64,000 nt of DNA from assembly GCF_002099425.1 (NCBI RefSeq), contig NW_018343990.1, positions 1 through 64,000 on the forward strand. The letters are read 5' to 3'. Below the pieces are notes generated by a model, which was given only the letters and a program-made list of their open reading frames with translations, made no database searches and was not told the origin of the DNA. Origin of the DNA: Phascolarctos cinereus (lineage: Eukaryota; Chordata; Mammalia; Diprotodontia; Phascolarctidae). Positions 1-11,169 of the stretch are shown piece after piece. The stretch's first letter is position 1, and every line of letters starts with the position of its first letter. A program made the position numbers and the translations under genes.

Positions 1-600
1 ATTTTTTAAAAGTGAGTCCATCATATAAACAGAACAAGAGATAATGGACACACATCTGAGTTTCACATATATTCACAAAATATTTTAAAAATTAGAAGAA
101 GGTCTCTTCTACTAGGCAGACCCTTTCTAAGGATTTGTGGGGAAATGCAGTCAATAGTTGTAGTAGAAAAGAAGGTACAGAAGTGTTTTGATCAGTGTTA
201 ATATAAGGAGTCAGCACCTAAATTATTCATCCATTGAAATAATAATATATGTCTCTAGCACAATAAGAAATAGATTTTTAAAAAAAAATCATGCTATGTT
301 TTCCAAAAATTGCCAGTTATAGCCACTATTTTTCAAGCTAGCATCTTTCTCCCTCCTTCCATACTGACTGAAGATACTCCTTACTGCTAGAAGCATGGAT
401 ACTCTTGCAATAGTTGAAGAGAAAGCTCCAGCATGCAGAGTCACAGGCATCAAGACTTCTCTCCCAAACACAGTCTCCTTCCTTCTTTCCCTCCCCCATT
501 TCTCATCCCTTCCCCATCTCATTACCCTAAAAACAATTCTATGAACTCCATATCCTTAGCAGTGAGATAGTTTGAACTTATAATGGAAGAAAGCCCTAGT
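1..600. other. Single-copy intergenic or intronic DNA, nothing recognised
   Basis: AT-rich sequence with short A/T runs and a pyrimidine-rich patch near 470-515. I see no repeat family, splice-flanked frame or promoter. The 77-codon minus-strand frame at 289-522 has no recognisable domain and is most likely chance. Confidence 0.5.
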
Positions 601-609
601 GATAATAAC

Positions 610-793
610 AACTAAGATACAGCAGCAAGAGCACTCAATCTGTAATCAACTGTCCTGTATTCAAATCCTGCTTCTCATACTAACTACCTGTATGACTTCA
701 CGCAAATCATTTAATCTCATGGGGCTAAATGAGGGAGATGGACTAAAAGACTTATGAGGTTCTTTCTACCTTTAAATCTATGGTATTATGACA
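610..793 (+). repeat. MIR/THER-type CORE-SINE, sense
   Basis: Degenerate tRNA-like head with a B-box-like stretch (tattcaaatcctg, near 658), then the core (tgtatgacttcacgcaaatc), then a tail with gagatggactaaaagac and the closing aatctatggtattatga. The order matches old marsupial CORE-SINEs. Divergence suggests an old insertion. Confidence 0.75.
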
Positions 794-810
794 GCCCCAA
801 TGGGAATAAT

Positions 811-1013
811 GAGTGTGGTATAGTGGAAAGATCATTCAATGGCTGTGAAGTCAGAGAACCAGGGTTCCAAATCTGCCTCTGCTAAGTAGTGGTGTGACCC
901 TGGGCTAGTCAACTAACATGCTCAGGTCGCTGGTTTTCTCTTCTTTAAAATGAAGGGGATGTGTTTAGCTTGCTTCTGGGGTCTCTTCTAGTTCTAGATT
1001 TATGATCTATGAC
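811..1013 (+). repeat. MIR/THER-type CORE-SINE, sense, tandem to the previous one
   Basis: Begins near gtggtatagtggaaagatc, has the B-box-like agggttccaaatctgcc and the core gtgtgaccctgggctagtca, and ends in tagatttatgatctatga. It follows the element at 610-793 in the same orientation with about 17 bases between, and is a separate copy. Confidence 0.8.
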
Positions 1014-2227
1014 TCCATCAAAGGGAAATACCTACTGGAATGAAATCTACCACAGAAAAATTCTTCCTTGCTGGTTCGCCGCGGCCCCTACACAGAAAGT
1101 GTCCAAAGGTTCTGAATCAATTCAGCACACCAAACAGAACCTAGTGCTCTGAGTTTCTCTTCTCAAAAGAAAGATACTATGTTTAACTCTTTTCCAATTT
1201 TCAAATCTCAAATCCGTAATCCGTCACTCAAACCCATCAAATCTGAACTCAAACATAACTCATGATTTGGGAAAACAACTGAGGAAAAAGGAATTCTATA
1301 AACGGGAATTCCCCATCTTAAGGAACACACATGGCAAGCCTATGATATTTTAATGGTGATTGTTAAGGGGCCAAGCATCAAAAGAAAAATAGAATATATC
1401 CATGGAGCCTTGCTCTTTTCCCCCATCAACACTCACAAAAAGAAAAGATCTTGGCTACATCAGGCATGTACTGGCCTGCCTCGGGTCCTGAACTCTCTAG
1501 GAATGGCCCTGAGAGAGACATTCCTAAAGAACTATGGACTAGAGAATACTATCTGTGCATAGCCTCACACCCTAAGGATCTGTTCACTGAGTTTCTTGTG
1601 ATCCAGACTTAGAAGAAGTGGTGTTTTCTTTCCCAGAAGGTTTCAAGCTCAATTCTTGCTAAGCCTGAAAATGCTGGATATTGTCACGACCAAAAATTCA
1701 GTGAGAACTCAACCTTTCTTCTCTCTCATAGGGTGGTTCAATGAACCTGTCAGAAGTTTCTCACCCCTAGCTAGACCCACAGCTTGGAATAAAACCCAAA
1801 TATGTGAGCACAAAGAACTCTTCCAGCAAAAAAAGAGCTTGGAACATCTCTATTGTCTAAATAATCTCCTGTCACTGGGAGCTTTCTTACATCTCTCCTC
1901 TTTCCCTCTACCCCCCACCAGCCCCCGCCCAATATTGATTGGAACATTGGCAGCCAAGAAGTTATTAAAAAGGAAACAGACAACAGAGATGGAAGAAAAC
2001 TGCAGATGATCGGTGGGAAGAGATGGAATAATTGCTAATGTCAGCCCTGGAACTTGAGTGGTTGGCAATCCTCACCAGATTTCATCAATCCCAAAGGTAA
2101 TTTTCAAGGACTGTGCTGTCAGATTGGTTCATTTAGAAACTCTGAGCTTGGTGCTAGGACTCCTGACTAACCCCTGACTGCCTAGCTTGGCCACAGAGAT
2201 GTACAGACTAGAAAACAAGTTTCTTAA
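1014..2227. other. Single-copy DNA, nothing recognised
   Basis: No repeat family recognised. Overlapping frames on both strands (1353-1562 plus, 1656-2009 plus, 1771-2068 minus) have no domain, no codon bias visible by eye and no convincing flanking splice sites, so they are treated as chance frames. Confidence 0.45.
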
Positions 2228-2371
2228 TAACTGTGCCACCTTGAAGAAGTGATTAATGTCTCTGGACCTCAGTTTCCTCATCTGTTAAATTGTAATGGGT
2301 AGATAAGATCATCTCTAAAGCCCAGATGATCCCTAAGGGCCCTTATGCCTCTAAGTCTATGATCCTAAAGA
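2228..2371 (+). repeat. MIR/THER-type SINE fragment, sense, 3' part
   Basis: Starts in the core (aactgtgccaccttgaagaa), passes ctcagtttcctcatctgtta and ends ctaagtctatgatccta. The tRNA head is missing or unrecognisable. Confidence 0.7.
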
Positions 2372-2678
2372 GAGGTTCACTGTATGAACTTCACTGGGTG
2401 CTATGCCACCATGTTCCCCCCAAGTCTTTCAATGGTGATGAGGCTTTCCCATCCAAAAAGGCACCTCCTAGCTGAGCTTCATTGTTTCAAACTGCTAGCT
2501 GTCTTGTCCTATTTGCTTCAGAAATCAGGAAAGGTCCTTTGCTAGAGCGGGTAAGTTTTCCAAATACAGAAAGAGACTCTGTCCCAAGTGGGAGAGAAAT
2601 TGTAAACATGTTCCCTAATTGATGGTGATCTCTTAGGGCTGCTCTCTGCTCCTTTAAAAGCTCAGAGTGTATGGTTAA

Positions 2679-2679
<1 letters not shown>

Positions 2680-2722
<43 letters not shown>
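2680..2722. repeat. (AC)n microsatellite
   Basis: About 21 uninterrupted AC dinucleotides. The reading frames crossing it on both strands are repeat artefacts. Confidence 0.97.
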
Positions 2723-2724
<2 letters not shown>

Positions 2725-3296
2725 ATTGTTCTTTCGTCTTACATTCTACATTTTTGTTCTGGAATTGAAGAAGCCATTAGTGGTAGCATTCCTTCAGCTT
2801 ATAGTTGGGTTCAAAGATTGTCCTCCAAAACTAAACTCCTAGAAATAGCTGGACTTTGAACGTGGGAAGATTTTGCGGATTAAGCAACAGATTGCAGCTG
2901 AATATACCAAAACAAAGCCTAACACCAAAGCACAACAATTTGTGGACTGTGCTTTTTTAAAAATTTATCATTTGTACAACAACACTCTTGGACTTGGTTT
3001 AGCTACATCAAGTGGCTTGTCATTCTTCACATTTAGGAGCAATTCCTAAAAAGCTCTTTTGGATGTAAGTTACCAAAGCAATGTCCCAGCATACCTTCTT
3101 GTTGGCCTGAGGAGCCCAGACTGTATAGAGAATAAAAGAAATGACGTCACAGTCCCTTTGGTGATCAGCAATGAGGTCTGACTGCCAAGTTTTTGAGAAC
3201 CACTTTTTGTTGTTGTCATTTTTTTTTCATAAACTCTAGGAATACTCCCTCTACAGGTGTGTTAAGACAAGAGTCTATTGATGGTAAAAACTAACA
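2723..3296. other. Single-copy DNA, nothing recognised
   Basis: No repeat family or gene seen. It contains a CRE-like atgacgtcac at about 3140, but nothing around it marks a promoter. Confidence 0.4.
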
Positions 3297-3366
3297 CTTT
3301 CTAGTGCCTTGTAGAGTGCCTGGTATCCAGTCGATATTTAGTAATACTGGTTGACTGATTGATTTC
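3297..3366 (+). repeat. L2 or MIR 3'-end fragment, sense
   Basis: Reads agagtgcctggtatccagtc followed by a degenerate form of the usual ending (ttgactgattga), the common 3' terminus of L2 and MIR copies. Too short to choose the family. Confidence 0.5.
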
Positions 3367-5084
3367 CAGATCAGTAATGACACATAATTCAGATATATAA
3401 CTAGCTCAGGGAGAAATGGGGTTTTGTACCAGGGAGTCAACATCTAACAGGAAGTTCTCCCTTCTAAATAGGTAGGACATACTCCATCTTGCCAAGTGTT
3501 GCTGCACCTTGCAACCACCAGCTTTTATGAGGGCAATATAACCACAAAGAGACAAGTCCAAAGTTCCCTTCTGTAGGAACAGCATGACCTCCTCTGACCT
3601 TCATAAGGGGAAAGCTCTCTAGGTTACTTCCTCTCCTAGCATGACAACACCCACAGTTGAATTATCTTCTTTACCACCGCACACCATGTTTTGTCAGTGT
3701 CTTTGTCCTCCCACACAACAATTCTTCCTCTGGGTGAAAAATTCTTAAGGATGGCTCTGCTCATGTCCTAAGCCAACAACAACAACAATAACTCTAAATG
3801 CTTAACCTCAACCTAGATCAGTAAGAGGAAAGGTTTTGGAGGCAATATGCAGCTATATTTTTATTTTCTAAGTAGATTCATTCTGAATATGTACCATTCT
3901 ACCATAAGACCTAAGAATTAATGTGGCTTAGACTGGGGTCTGATTGATCTTTTTTTATTGATTTAAGAGAGCCCCACAAATAATATTTAGTGAAGCCCTG
4001 ATTAATCCTGTAGGGTGGATCTGTTTTGGGGTGGGTTGTTTATAAAGGCAAGATCAATGTCATCTGTTAACTCACTGAAGGACAGTTATTTGGGTGAAGA
4101 ATTATGTCAAGGGGCCCAAAAAATATTAATTATGAGCAAGAATCACCTGTAGAGACATCTATCAAATATGTGTGCCCATTGCTTCCTGGAAGTAAAGTCA
4201 TACAAAGAAGTGATTATGTGCTGAAGGATTTTAAAAAATGAGAATACCCACACTCTGACTTGATTCTTACATTTTGTTTAGTTTACCTTTAGTTCTTCTT
4301 CCTGTTTTGCTGTGAAGGAAATTTCCAAATCTTCCCCACCTATGTTTCTTTCTTCCTTTGGCTTTGCTCAAGGTTTATTTGGTTTTTCCCCTTAATGTAT
4401 AAATAAATTTATAAACAAAAGTATGTAAATTAATAAATAAAAATTGGAGAATATTTTTTCTTCAAGCATCAATGACTCGTTAAAGTTTTCTAAGGTTTCT
4501 TTTTCCTTTTATTTCTTTTTTTTCAATCTCTCTGCCTCTCAGAGCTTTCAGTGAGTAAGAAGTAGACAAGTTCTTATTGGCTGAGTTCCTTTATTTTCTG
4601 GAGAAGACACATGGCTTTGGCTTAATAACTTTTAGATAGCTGAGGAATAAAACAAATATGGAAAAACTTAACTTGTCCTACGATGCTACCGAAAGGAAAT
4701 ACTTTCCTTTCAAATTATGGCTATCTCTTGTCTACTGTCTTAGTGAAAAGATTGTGAGAGTAGAGATAATGATAACAACAGATAGATAATCATGTGCTTT
4801 GACATTCTTGCTGATTAAAAACCTGCCTCCAGAACTTCTAACTAATATAGTAGCAACATCTTCTTGACAGTTCCTTTTCATCTCCAAACCCTCAGTTGGA
4901 GATGCTGATGAACAGTGAAAAAGCAAGAAAGGAAAGAAGCCAAAGCAAAAGGTGGGTCATCCCTAGGGTAGGGGCACAGTGTTCTGTTCTGCCTGGTTTT
5001 CCCAGGCCTAGAGCTTTGGCAGGCTCCACCATGCTGGCAAGGGGGTAGCAACTGGCACAAGGATGCAACCAGCACTGGACCAAA
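3367..5084. other. Single-copy DNA, nothing recognised
   Basis: About 1.7 kb with no recognisable repeat, apart from a small CAA run near 3775 and an AT-rich patch at 4394-4450. The minus-strand frames at 4732-5171 overlap each other and carry no domain. Confidence 0.4.
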
Positions 5085-5515
5085 AGAAGATAGTTCTGAA
5101 AGAGGGAATGACTGAATAAACTGAAGCACATGAATTAATGGAATATTAGTCTGCCACAGAAAACAAAGCATAGGAAGAATTCAAAGAAACACAGAAGACC
5201 TCAATTAACTGCTACACAATGAAGAAAGTAGAACAAGAAAAAAAATGTATTCAGTGACCAAAATAATGTAAGAATAACTACTCAAAGCAATTCGAATTCA
5301 GATTAATGCAATAACCAATCTTGATGCAGAAGACTGGTCAAGAAAGCTATTTCATTCCTCTTATTACACAGGGGTAGAGTAAGGATGCAGAATGCTTTAT
5401 ATGTTGTCAAACATGGCTGTTTTACCTGTTTGTCTTTACTTAAAGAAATGGATGGGGGAAGGAACTGATGGGACGTGACAGTCATTTTTTTAAAACATCA
5501 ATAAAATGTTTAAGA
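5085..5515 (+). repeat. L1/HAL1 3'-end fragment, sense
   Basis: Degenerate match to the marsupial L1 3' region: aatggaatattagtctgcc near 5140, then the stretch corresponding to gatgcaataacca and gcagaagactggtc, ending near aataaaatgtttaag (about 5500). Assigned by recalled order of motifs. It looks old and truncated. Confidence 0.5.
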
Positions 5516-6240
5516 AATTATTTCGAAGCTGATGTACCAGCTGGTGCCAAAACAAGAACAATAACAACAACAGGCCACACATGTAGTTAAGCCATAGTAC
5601 CACTCACCTTCTCACCAAAACCAAGGCACAGTTGATGAGTGGATCCCCTTCTTTCATGTGAATACTTCACTCTGCACATTTGTCCCTTTCTTCCCTTGAC
5701 CTTCATTTTAGTCTGAAACTGTGTGAAAACACTGGGCCAAAGAGGAGACGCACACAGTGTGATTTGCTTCAGGGCCCATACTGACTAAGGATAGCCCTGA
5801 GTGAGTGATCCCTAAAGAGCTACGACCTAGGGAAGAACATCAGAAAAATAGCTTCATGCATCTATTCACGGAGTTGACTGGAATACAACCTACAAGGAGA
5901 GAATTTTTCTTTCCCAAGTCTTAAGCCAACTTCTTATCTCATCCTACCTCCAAATCCTTGGTCAGCTATGGAGATGACACCCACTACCCTCTTTAGGAGG
6001 ATATCAAAAGTAAAGAGAGTCCCTTTAATAAAGGCTTGGCAATTCATCTTTTCTCATCATTAAAATGGCTACTCTTCCTTTTACAGGCATTCAAACTACC
6101 ATACTGGCTGTAGCTGCCTTGAATCAGAGATGTGGTACCAAAGAACCTTGCTTCATGCGATACACAGTGTTCTGAAAAGGCTTTTGAAAATTGAATCGGC
6201 TTCAATGCCCCTGGAAGTTCCTAGTTATTTTTTTTTAATT
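5516..6240. other. Single-copy DNA, nothing recognised
   Basis: No repeat, gene or RNA feature recognised, apart from a short CAA-rich run near 5560. Confidence 0.4.
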
Positions 6241-6246
6241 TAAAGG

Positions 6247-6458
6247 ACTGCTGAGAGGCAGTGCAGTTTAATTGGCAGAACCCAAGTCATAGAGTATGAA
6301 GACCCTGGTTGAGTGAGTATTCTTCCACTTGATAACTGTGAGACTTTGGGCCGGTCACCATAAAATCCTCAACTTTCTTATTTGTAAGTGGCATTAATCC
6401 TTGTGTTACTTCCCTCACAAAGTGGTTCTGTGGATCCAATGAGATTCATAGATGTAAC
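6247..6458 (+). repeat. MIR/THER-type SINE, sense
   Basis: Head at gaggcagtgcagtttaattg, core at gataactgtgagactttggg, and the MIR-like segment gttctgtggatccaatgaga. The 3' end runs directly into the AT palindrome that follows. Confidence 0.65.
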
Positions 6459-6618
6459 TGTGATATATGTATATATCTATATATAGATAGATATCTATAT
6501 ATATATAGATATCTATCTATATATAGATATATACATATATCTATATATAGAGAGAGAGATATATATATAGATATATATATATATATGTGTGTGTATATTT
6601 GTATATATGTATGTGTAC
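6459..6618. repeat. (TA/GATA)n low-complexity tract containing an 80-bp perfect palindrome
   Basis: Made of TA, TATC and GATA units. Positions 6462-6541 form a perfect inverted repeat when paired base by base (first mismatch at 6461/6542), centred at 6501/6502, with no non-palindromic spacer. It is followed by GA and TG runs. A tract like this can extrude as a cruciform and is prone to breakage and assembly error. See findings. Confidence 0.95.
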
Positions 6619-6721
6619 TGGATTGGCTTAAGGCACATATAACTCATACCAACACAGACAATATCATGCTTTTCAGGCAAAGGATAATTTCCTTCTACCC
6701 AAAGGGTTAGTGTGTTACTGT

Positions 6722-6820
6722 TTTTTGTCGTTGTTTAGTCATTTTCTGCCATGTCTGACACTTTGTAACCCCATTTGGGGTTTCTTGGCAAAGATACTGG
6801 AGTGGTTTGCCATTTCCTTT
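6722..6820 (-). repeat. Marsupial tRNA-derived SINE, 3' tail fragment, antisense
   Basis: Begins ttttgtcgttgtttagtc and carries atgtctgacactttgtaacc, ccatttggggtttcttggca and actggagtggtttgccattt, the tail of the long form of the SINE read backwards. The core and tRNA head are absent. It ends ten bases before the duplicated segment at 6831. Confidence 0.85.
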
Positions 6821-6830
6821 AACCACTCCC

Positions 6831-7060
6831 CCTTATCCTCCAATGCCACTACTATTCTAGAGTAATAAAAATTCCTACCATTAGAGATTCATTTCTTTGG
6901 GTCAAGGCATTGTCTCCCAAACTCCCTTTTTTAAAGTGTAAATACTCCTGGGATACATTATGTCACTGCCTGCCATCAAACAGTCTAATATGAATGTATG
7001 TTCAAGATTAGTGATGTTATAACTTCATTGTGATAAAGATACTATATGTATATTATCTTT
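6831..7060. repeat. Duplicated segment, copy 1 (partner at 23564-23792)
   Basis: Aligns over its whole length with 23564-23792, with about 15-20 differences by eye. Shared text includes tgggatacattatgtcactg and cctgccatcaaacagtctaa. It is not part of any repeat family I recognise. Its right edge abuts an antisense SINE at the same point as in copy 2. See findings. Confidence 0.9.
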
Positions 7061-7254
7061 CTGTTGTTGCTCAGTTGTTTCAGTCACCTCTCTTTATGAT
7101 CCAATTTGGGGTTTTCTGAGCAAAGATACTGGAGTAGTTTGCCATTTTCTTCTCCAGTTCATTTTACAGATGAGGAAACTGAGGCAAACAGGGTTAAGTG
7201 ACTTGCCCAGGGTCACAGAGCTAGTAAGTGTCTGAGACCAGATTTGAACTCAAG
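7061..7254 (-). repeat. Marsupial tRNA-derived SINE (long form), antisense, head missing
   Basis: Tail (gttgttgctcagttgtttca), then actggagtagtttgccattt, cattttacagatgaggaaac, acttgcccagggtcacagag and gatttgaactcaag. The 5' tRNA head that should follow (RC of ggggcagctaggtgg) is absent, so the copy is 5'-truncated. Confidence 0.9.
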
Positions 7255-7286
7255 TTAATGTGTATGACACAGTAAATACTATTAGA

Positions 7287-7513
7287 TGTCTCAGTGGATA
7301 GTCTGCTGGACCTGGAATCAGGAAGACCAGAGTTCAAACCCAACCTCAGATACGTACTAGCTGCGTGACTCTGGGCAAGTCACCCAACCTTGTTTGCCTT
7401 AATAAACTGGAGAGGTAAATGGAAAACCACTCTAGGATCTTTGCCAAGAAAACCCCATGTACAATATGGTCCACAGGACCATGAAGAGTCAGACTCAACT
7501 GAACAACCAACGA
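7287..7513 (+). repeat. Marsupial tRNA-derived SINE (long form), sense
   Basis: Head gatgtctcagtggatagtct, B-box-like agagttcaaaccc, core gactctgggcaagtcaccca and tail atctttgccaagaaaacccc through actcaactgaacaacc. It faces the preceding antisense copy across about 30 bases, so the two form a long imperfect inverted repeat. The 61-codon frame here is SINE sequence. Confidence 0.9.
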
Positions 7514-9205
7514 TTAGAAGCCTGTCCCTGCAACAATCTCAGTTTCATGTAAGGAATTGTTCATTGTTCTGCTAAAGAGCACCATTTCTGATGCACAGAC
7601 AGAAACAAAGTCAAGGACACTTTGAAAATCACTGAGCTGGAGAGCTAGCTTCGGAGCCATGAACTAGCTCAACGATTCAACCCTTTACAGTGTCTAGGGT
7701 GAGTCCTTTAAAAAAAATACTCATGCTAAGCAGCACTATCCATTCTGTTTCCTGTCTCTTTAGTCATTCCACTTATGTACCAGCCTCAAGGAGCAACTTG
7801 ATTTATTTCAAGTTGGAAAAAAAAAACTTAAAAAAAATATCTGTTTGCCCCATCTCTCAAAGTATAGGAAGATGGCAAGACATTCAAGTGATCACAAGAG
7901 CCTTCCTATGAATGATCATGCAAACACACGATGTACTCACAATAGTACAACCACAACACAATGAACCAAGAGGAGGAAGAATAGCAGTAGTGACAGGTTG
8001 CCTCAATCTTAAAGAAAAGTCAGTGGAAGCCTCCAAGCTTTGGTTTATGCTTGTACTGTCTTATTCTATTTTCCTCCTCCCCTTGTTTTCTTATGCCTTC
8101 AACAAGTTTAAAAGGAAAAAAAGAAGCATCCTCAGGGTAAAAAAAAACAACAACAGCAGCAGCTATAATATATAAAAAAAAAACTGACATGACTCCAAGG
8201 CACGAATGATTTCATCTCAGTGTGACATTCCCAGAATGCCACTAGTATAACAGTGTGCCTATTTTCTTAAATGATCTAAAAAAGGGGCTACACATCAGGA
8301 GTTTTCCCTGATATGACTTAAAAAGGAGTAGTCATCACAGATATCCATAGCCTTCTTGACTTCAGAGATTTTTTTTTTCATCCCTTGGTAAACACTGATG
8401 AGTATAGTATAAGCATCATGGCTCTCCAGTGACCACTAATGCTAACACATTCTTAAATTGAAGGAGAGTTTTTGATGCTAATCCCCTTCTTTTACTTCTC
8501 CACACCTTACCCCATTTCTGTCCCATTTCTAGAAAGAATTCAGACTTCTGGCCAAATAAGTGACCATACCTATAAACATCCATTTGGTCAAAGGCTCATT
8601 TGCCCACTTGGGGAAGGCTTCAGTAGAAGCAAATCTTTTTTTACCTTGTTGCAGAATGCATTGTCTCTCAAAATGCAGTCCATCTTGGCTCATTAACATG
8701 CTGTAGACAAATAAGAGTGTTTGGGGCCGCTTTAAATGAATTTGGTACTTTTCTGGTCATTTTTGGTCATCCTAGACCATGTCCCCAGCCTTAAACCTAT
8801 TTACTGTGATCATCATCAATGTCACTAAAGATTGGTATAGTTAATATTTCTGGATAAAAAGTAGCAGACTCCAAAGAGCTATCAAAGATATGTAAGTATA
8901 ACCCACAATGGAGTTTGGTCTCTCTTCTAGAATCCAAAACAACAAAGATATCCTTCCTTGAGAGCGAGAAATGCTTTTGACTCTGAAAGAAAAAGAGAAA
9001 GGGAAGGGGGGAACCTCTGAAGAGGATCTTCTAGCAAATCTGGGCAAGTGTACTGACCTATCATTATGCAGTTAGTGAACCATTTGACTTTAAGTATCAC
9101 AAAGGATTTGGAAACTAGAAGCCAGATATAAAGGAATGTAATAATTTTAATATCATTTCAAGCTTGGAAAAAACCTTTGCTTGAAGTCTTGATGAAGTTA
9201 CTAGC
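7514..9205. other. Single-copy DNA, nothing recognised
   Basis: About 1.7 kb without a recognised repeat, except a short CAACAACAGCAGCAGC run near 8148. The frames at 7690-8175, 8472-8696 and 8841-9047 show no domain and no splice context that I can support. Confidence 0.4.
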
Positions 9206-9209
9206 TTAC

Positions 9210-9352
9210 TGTTTTTGACCCAACCCCTAATTTTTTAGATGTGGAAACTGAGTCAAAGAGAGGTAAAGTCACTTTTCCAAGGTTATACAGGTAGTAGTAA
9301 CAGAAACAGGGTTTAAACCCAGAATTCAGTGTTCTTCCCACTACTCATCCTT
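9210..9352 (-). repeat. MIR-type SINE fragment, antisense
   Basis: Reads ttagatgtggaaactgagtc, caaggttatacaggtagtag, gtttaaacccagaattcagt and ttcttcccactactcatcc, the usual antisense MIR order (core to head). Old and diverged. Confidence 0.75.
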
Positions 9353-10500
9353 GGGTATATGCTACAAAGTTGTTCTCATTAATTAACCCATTTATCACCC
9401 TATGTCTGCTCCACTAGGTAAATAAATAGTGGCTCAGTAAGACTTCTTCAGTTCATACATGTGAAGAATATGGTTTTTTTGATAACTGGGAGATAAAAAA
9501 TAATGGATATTGCTCACGAATCCAATGTATTTGAAAACATTAGACATAATTCTGAGGCAATAACAATTAAAAATATGTTTGTTTACCAATGATGAGATCA
9601 GAAATTACATAGAATTGGAGATATGTTCCTTCATGTTGTCTTCGGACTAACCGCTTTCTCCATCCCACCCCCAGAAGTCTGTGTTTGGGCTTTGGGGGGA
9701 AAAAAGCCTTTATTCAACATGGGTCAAGAGTTTTTTTTTTAAAAGATAGAAGATAGGAATCACTTTGGGAGCAGGAGAAGTGGGGTGCTATATGGGGTTT
9801 GAGAGGCAAACAGGCTTTTGGGAGGCACAGTTCAAAGAGAAAACAGAATCCATACAGGGACACACCTTCCCCAAGTATGCTTAAAGTGCTGACAACAGAA
9901 CTGGAATGAGACATTTTTGTGCATCCTAGACAAGATAAGAAAATTGACCTTCTCCAGTTGCTCCTCCCCTTCAAAAGCTCTGAGTCTTCTCTAGAACAAA
10001 TATATCACAACAATGTAAAATTAATTCTTATGTGCCAAGGATAGCAGGATTTTACAGCATGAAATTGTGCATATTTATTTTTAAGTCATATTTAAAGATC
10101 TCTTTGTGTCCCACTGAGCATTACTTCTTAGTAGCTATCTACTCTGCCTACCCTTATGTCTTGAATTCCTGGCTTTGGCTGAGAATATTGCTAGTTATTT
10201 ATTTCAAAACCATCAAATGACTTGCATATTAGTGAAACAGAGGAATACTTGAAATCTATTTTTTGGATTTTTCTCCATTTTCCTCCTTCTGTTTTCCTAG
10301 CTATTCCCTGTCTCCCTCCAACCAGTTTACAAGGCCATAACTTTAAAGTTCAGTGGAACTAGTTGTTTGATTTTTTTTTAAATCACCATTGGCTTTCAGC
10401 ATGGGCCTCTTTTTAGGGGCCTGCCATTCTTCTTTTCTGATGACAAGTCACTGAGAGCTTCTCAATATCAGATGAAATAATGTTTCTAAAAGTGCTAAGT
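9353..10500. other. Single-copy DNA, nothing recognised
   Basis: No repeat family recognised. Small frames (9714-9974 minus, 10032-10220 plus) have no recognisable domain. Confidence 0.4.
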
Positions 10501-10690
10501 AAGAAAGAAAGGAAGGAAGGAAGAAAAGAAGGAAGGAAGAAAGGAAGGAAGGAAGGAAGGAAGGAAGGAAGGAAGGAAGGAAGGAAGGAAGGAAGGAAGG
10601 AAGGAAGGAAGAAAAGAAGGAAGGAAGGAAGGAGAAAGGAAGAAAGAAAGAAGGAAGGAAAAAGAAGGAAAGAAGGAAAGAAAGAAAGAA
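10501..10690. repeat. (GGAA)n microsatellite
   Basis: About 190 bases of GGAA/GAAA units, purest at 10540-10610. The Phe/Leu/Pro/Ser-rich and Lys/Glu/Gly/Arg-rich frames on the two strands are products of the repeat. GGAA arrays can bind ETS factors, but nothing here shows use. Confidence 0.97.
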
Positions 10691-10699
10691 AACTAGCTT

Positions 10700-11165
10700 G
10701 ATAGTATAGAGAAAAGGGAAAGGGAGAAGAAACAATGCTGAAAAAAATTCCTCTGGTCACTAAAAAAAAACTGCCCAGTATTAAGACTAGGTTTCCCTCC
10801 TCTCAAGCCTTCCCAAACTGGAATACATTTATAACTATGGTAAGCATAGATTTTGTGAAATTTCAGCATCATAGGATCATACACTTGAAAAGGGATAGAA
10901 TCTCTGGACAAGAAAGCTGCTTGAATGTGGGAAGAAACTCAGTTTCCAGCAAAAACTGGAAATGCACAGTAGATTGAATAATGATCACGAAATCCAACAA
11001 GATATTATAGTAAGTAGCTTCTTCCATACCTGAACTGCAAAAAAAACCAACCAGAAGCCATGAGGCAATAGGAAAGTAAATTTCTAGCAAAGGCAGTACT
11101 AATATAGGCTAAACAAGCTCAGCCTCTCGGTTTAGCCAGATATAAGACAAACGTAAATGAAGCCT
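10700..11165. other. Single-copy DNA, nothing recognised
   Basis: Several overlapping short frames on both strands, none with a domain. No repeat family recognised. Confidence 0.4.
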
Positions 11166-11169
11166 ATAA

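Noticed and set aside
1656-2009. 117-codon plus-strand frame with overlapping minus-strand frames
   Set aside because: No domain, no splice-site pair of quality, and frames are open on both strands, which suggests low stop density by chance.
2671-2726. Reading frames of alternating Cys-Val and Thr-His
   Set aside because: Translation of the (AC)n microsatellite. The same applies at 22.3, 23.2 and 46.8 kb.
3139-3150. CRE-like atgacgtcac as a promoter
   Set aside because: A single motif without CpG enrichment, TATA, or a downstream exon.
10413-10760. Long Phe/Leu/Pro/Ser-rich and Lys/Glu-rich frames in both orientations
   Set aside because: They are translations of the (GGAA)n array. The same pattern recurs at 29.3 and 57.2 kb.
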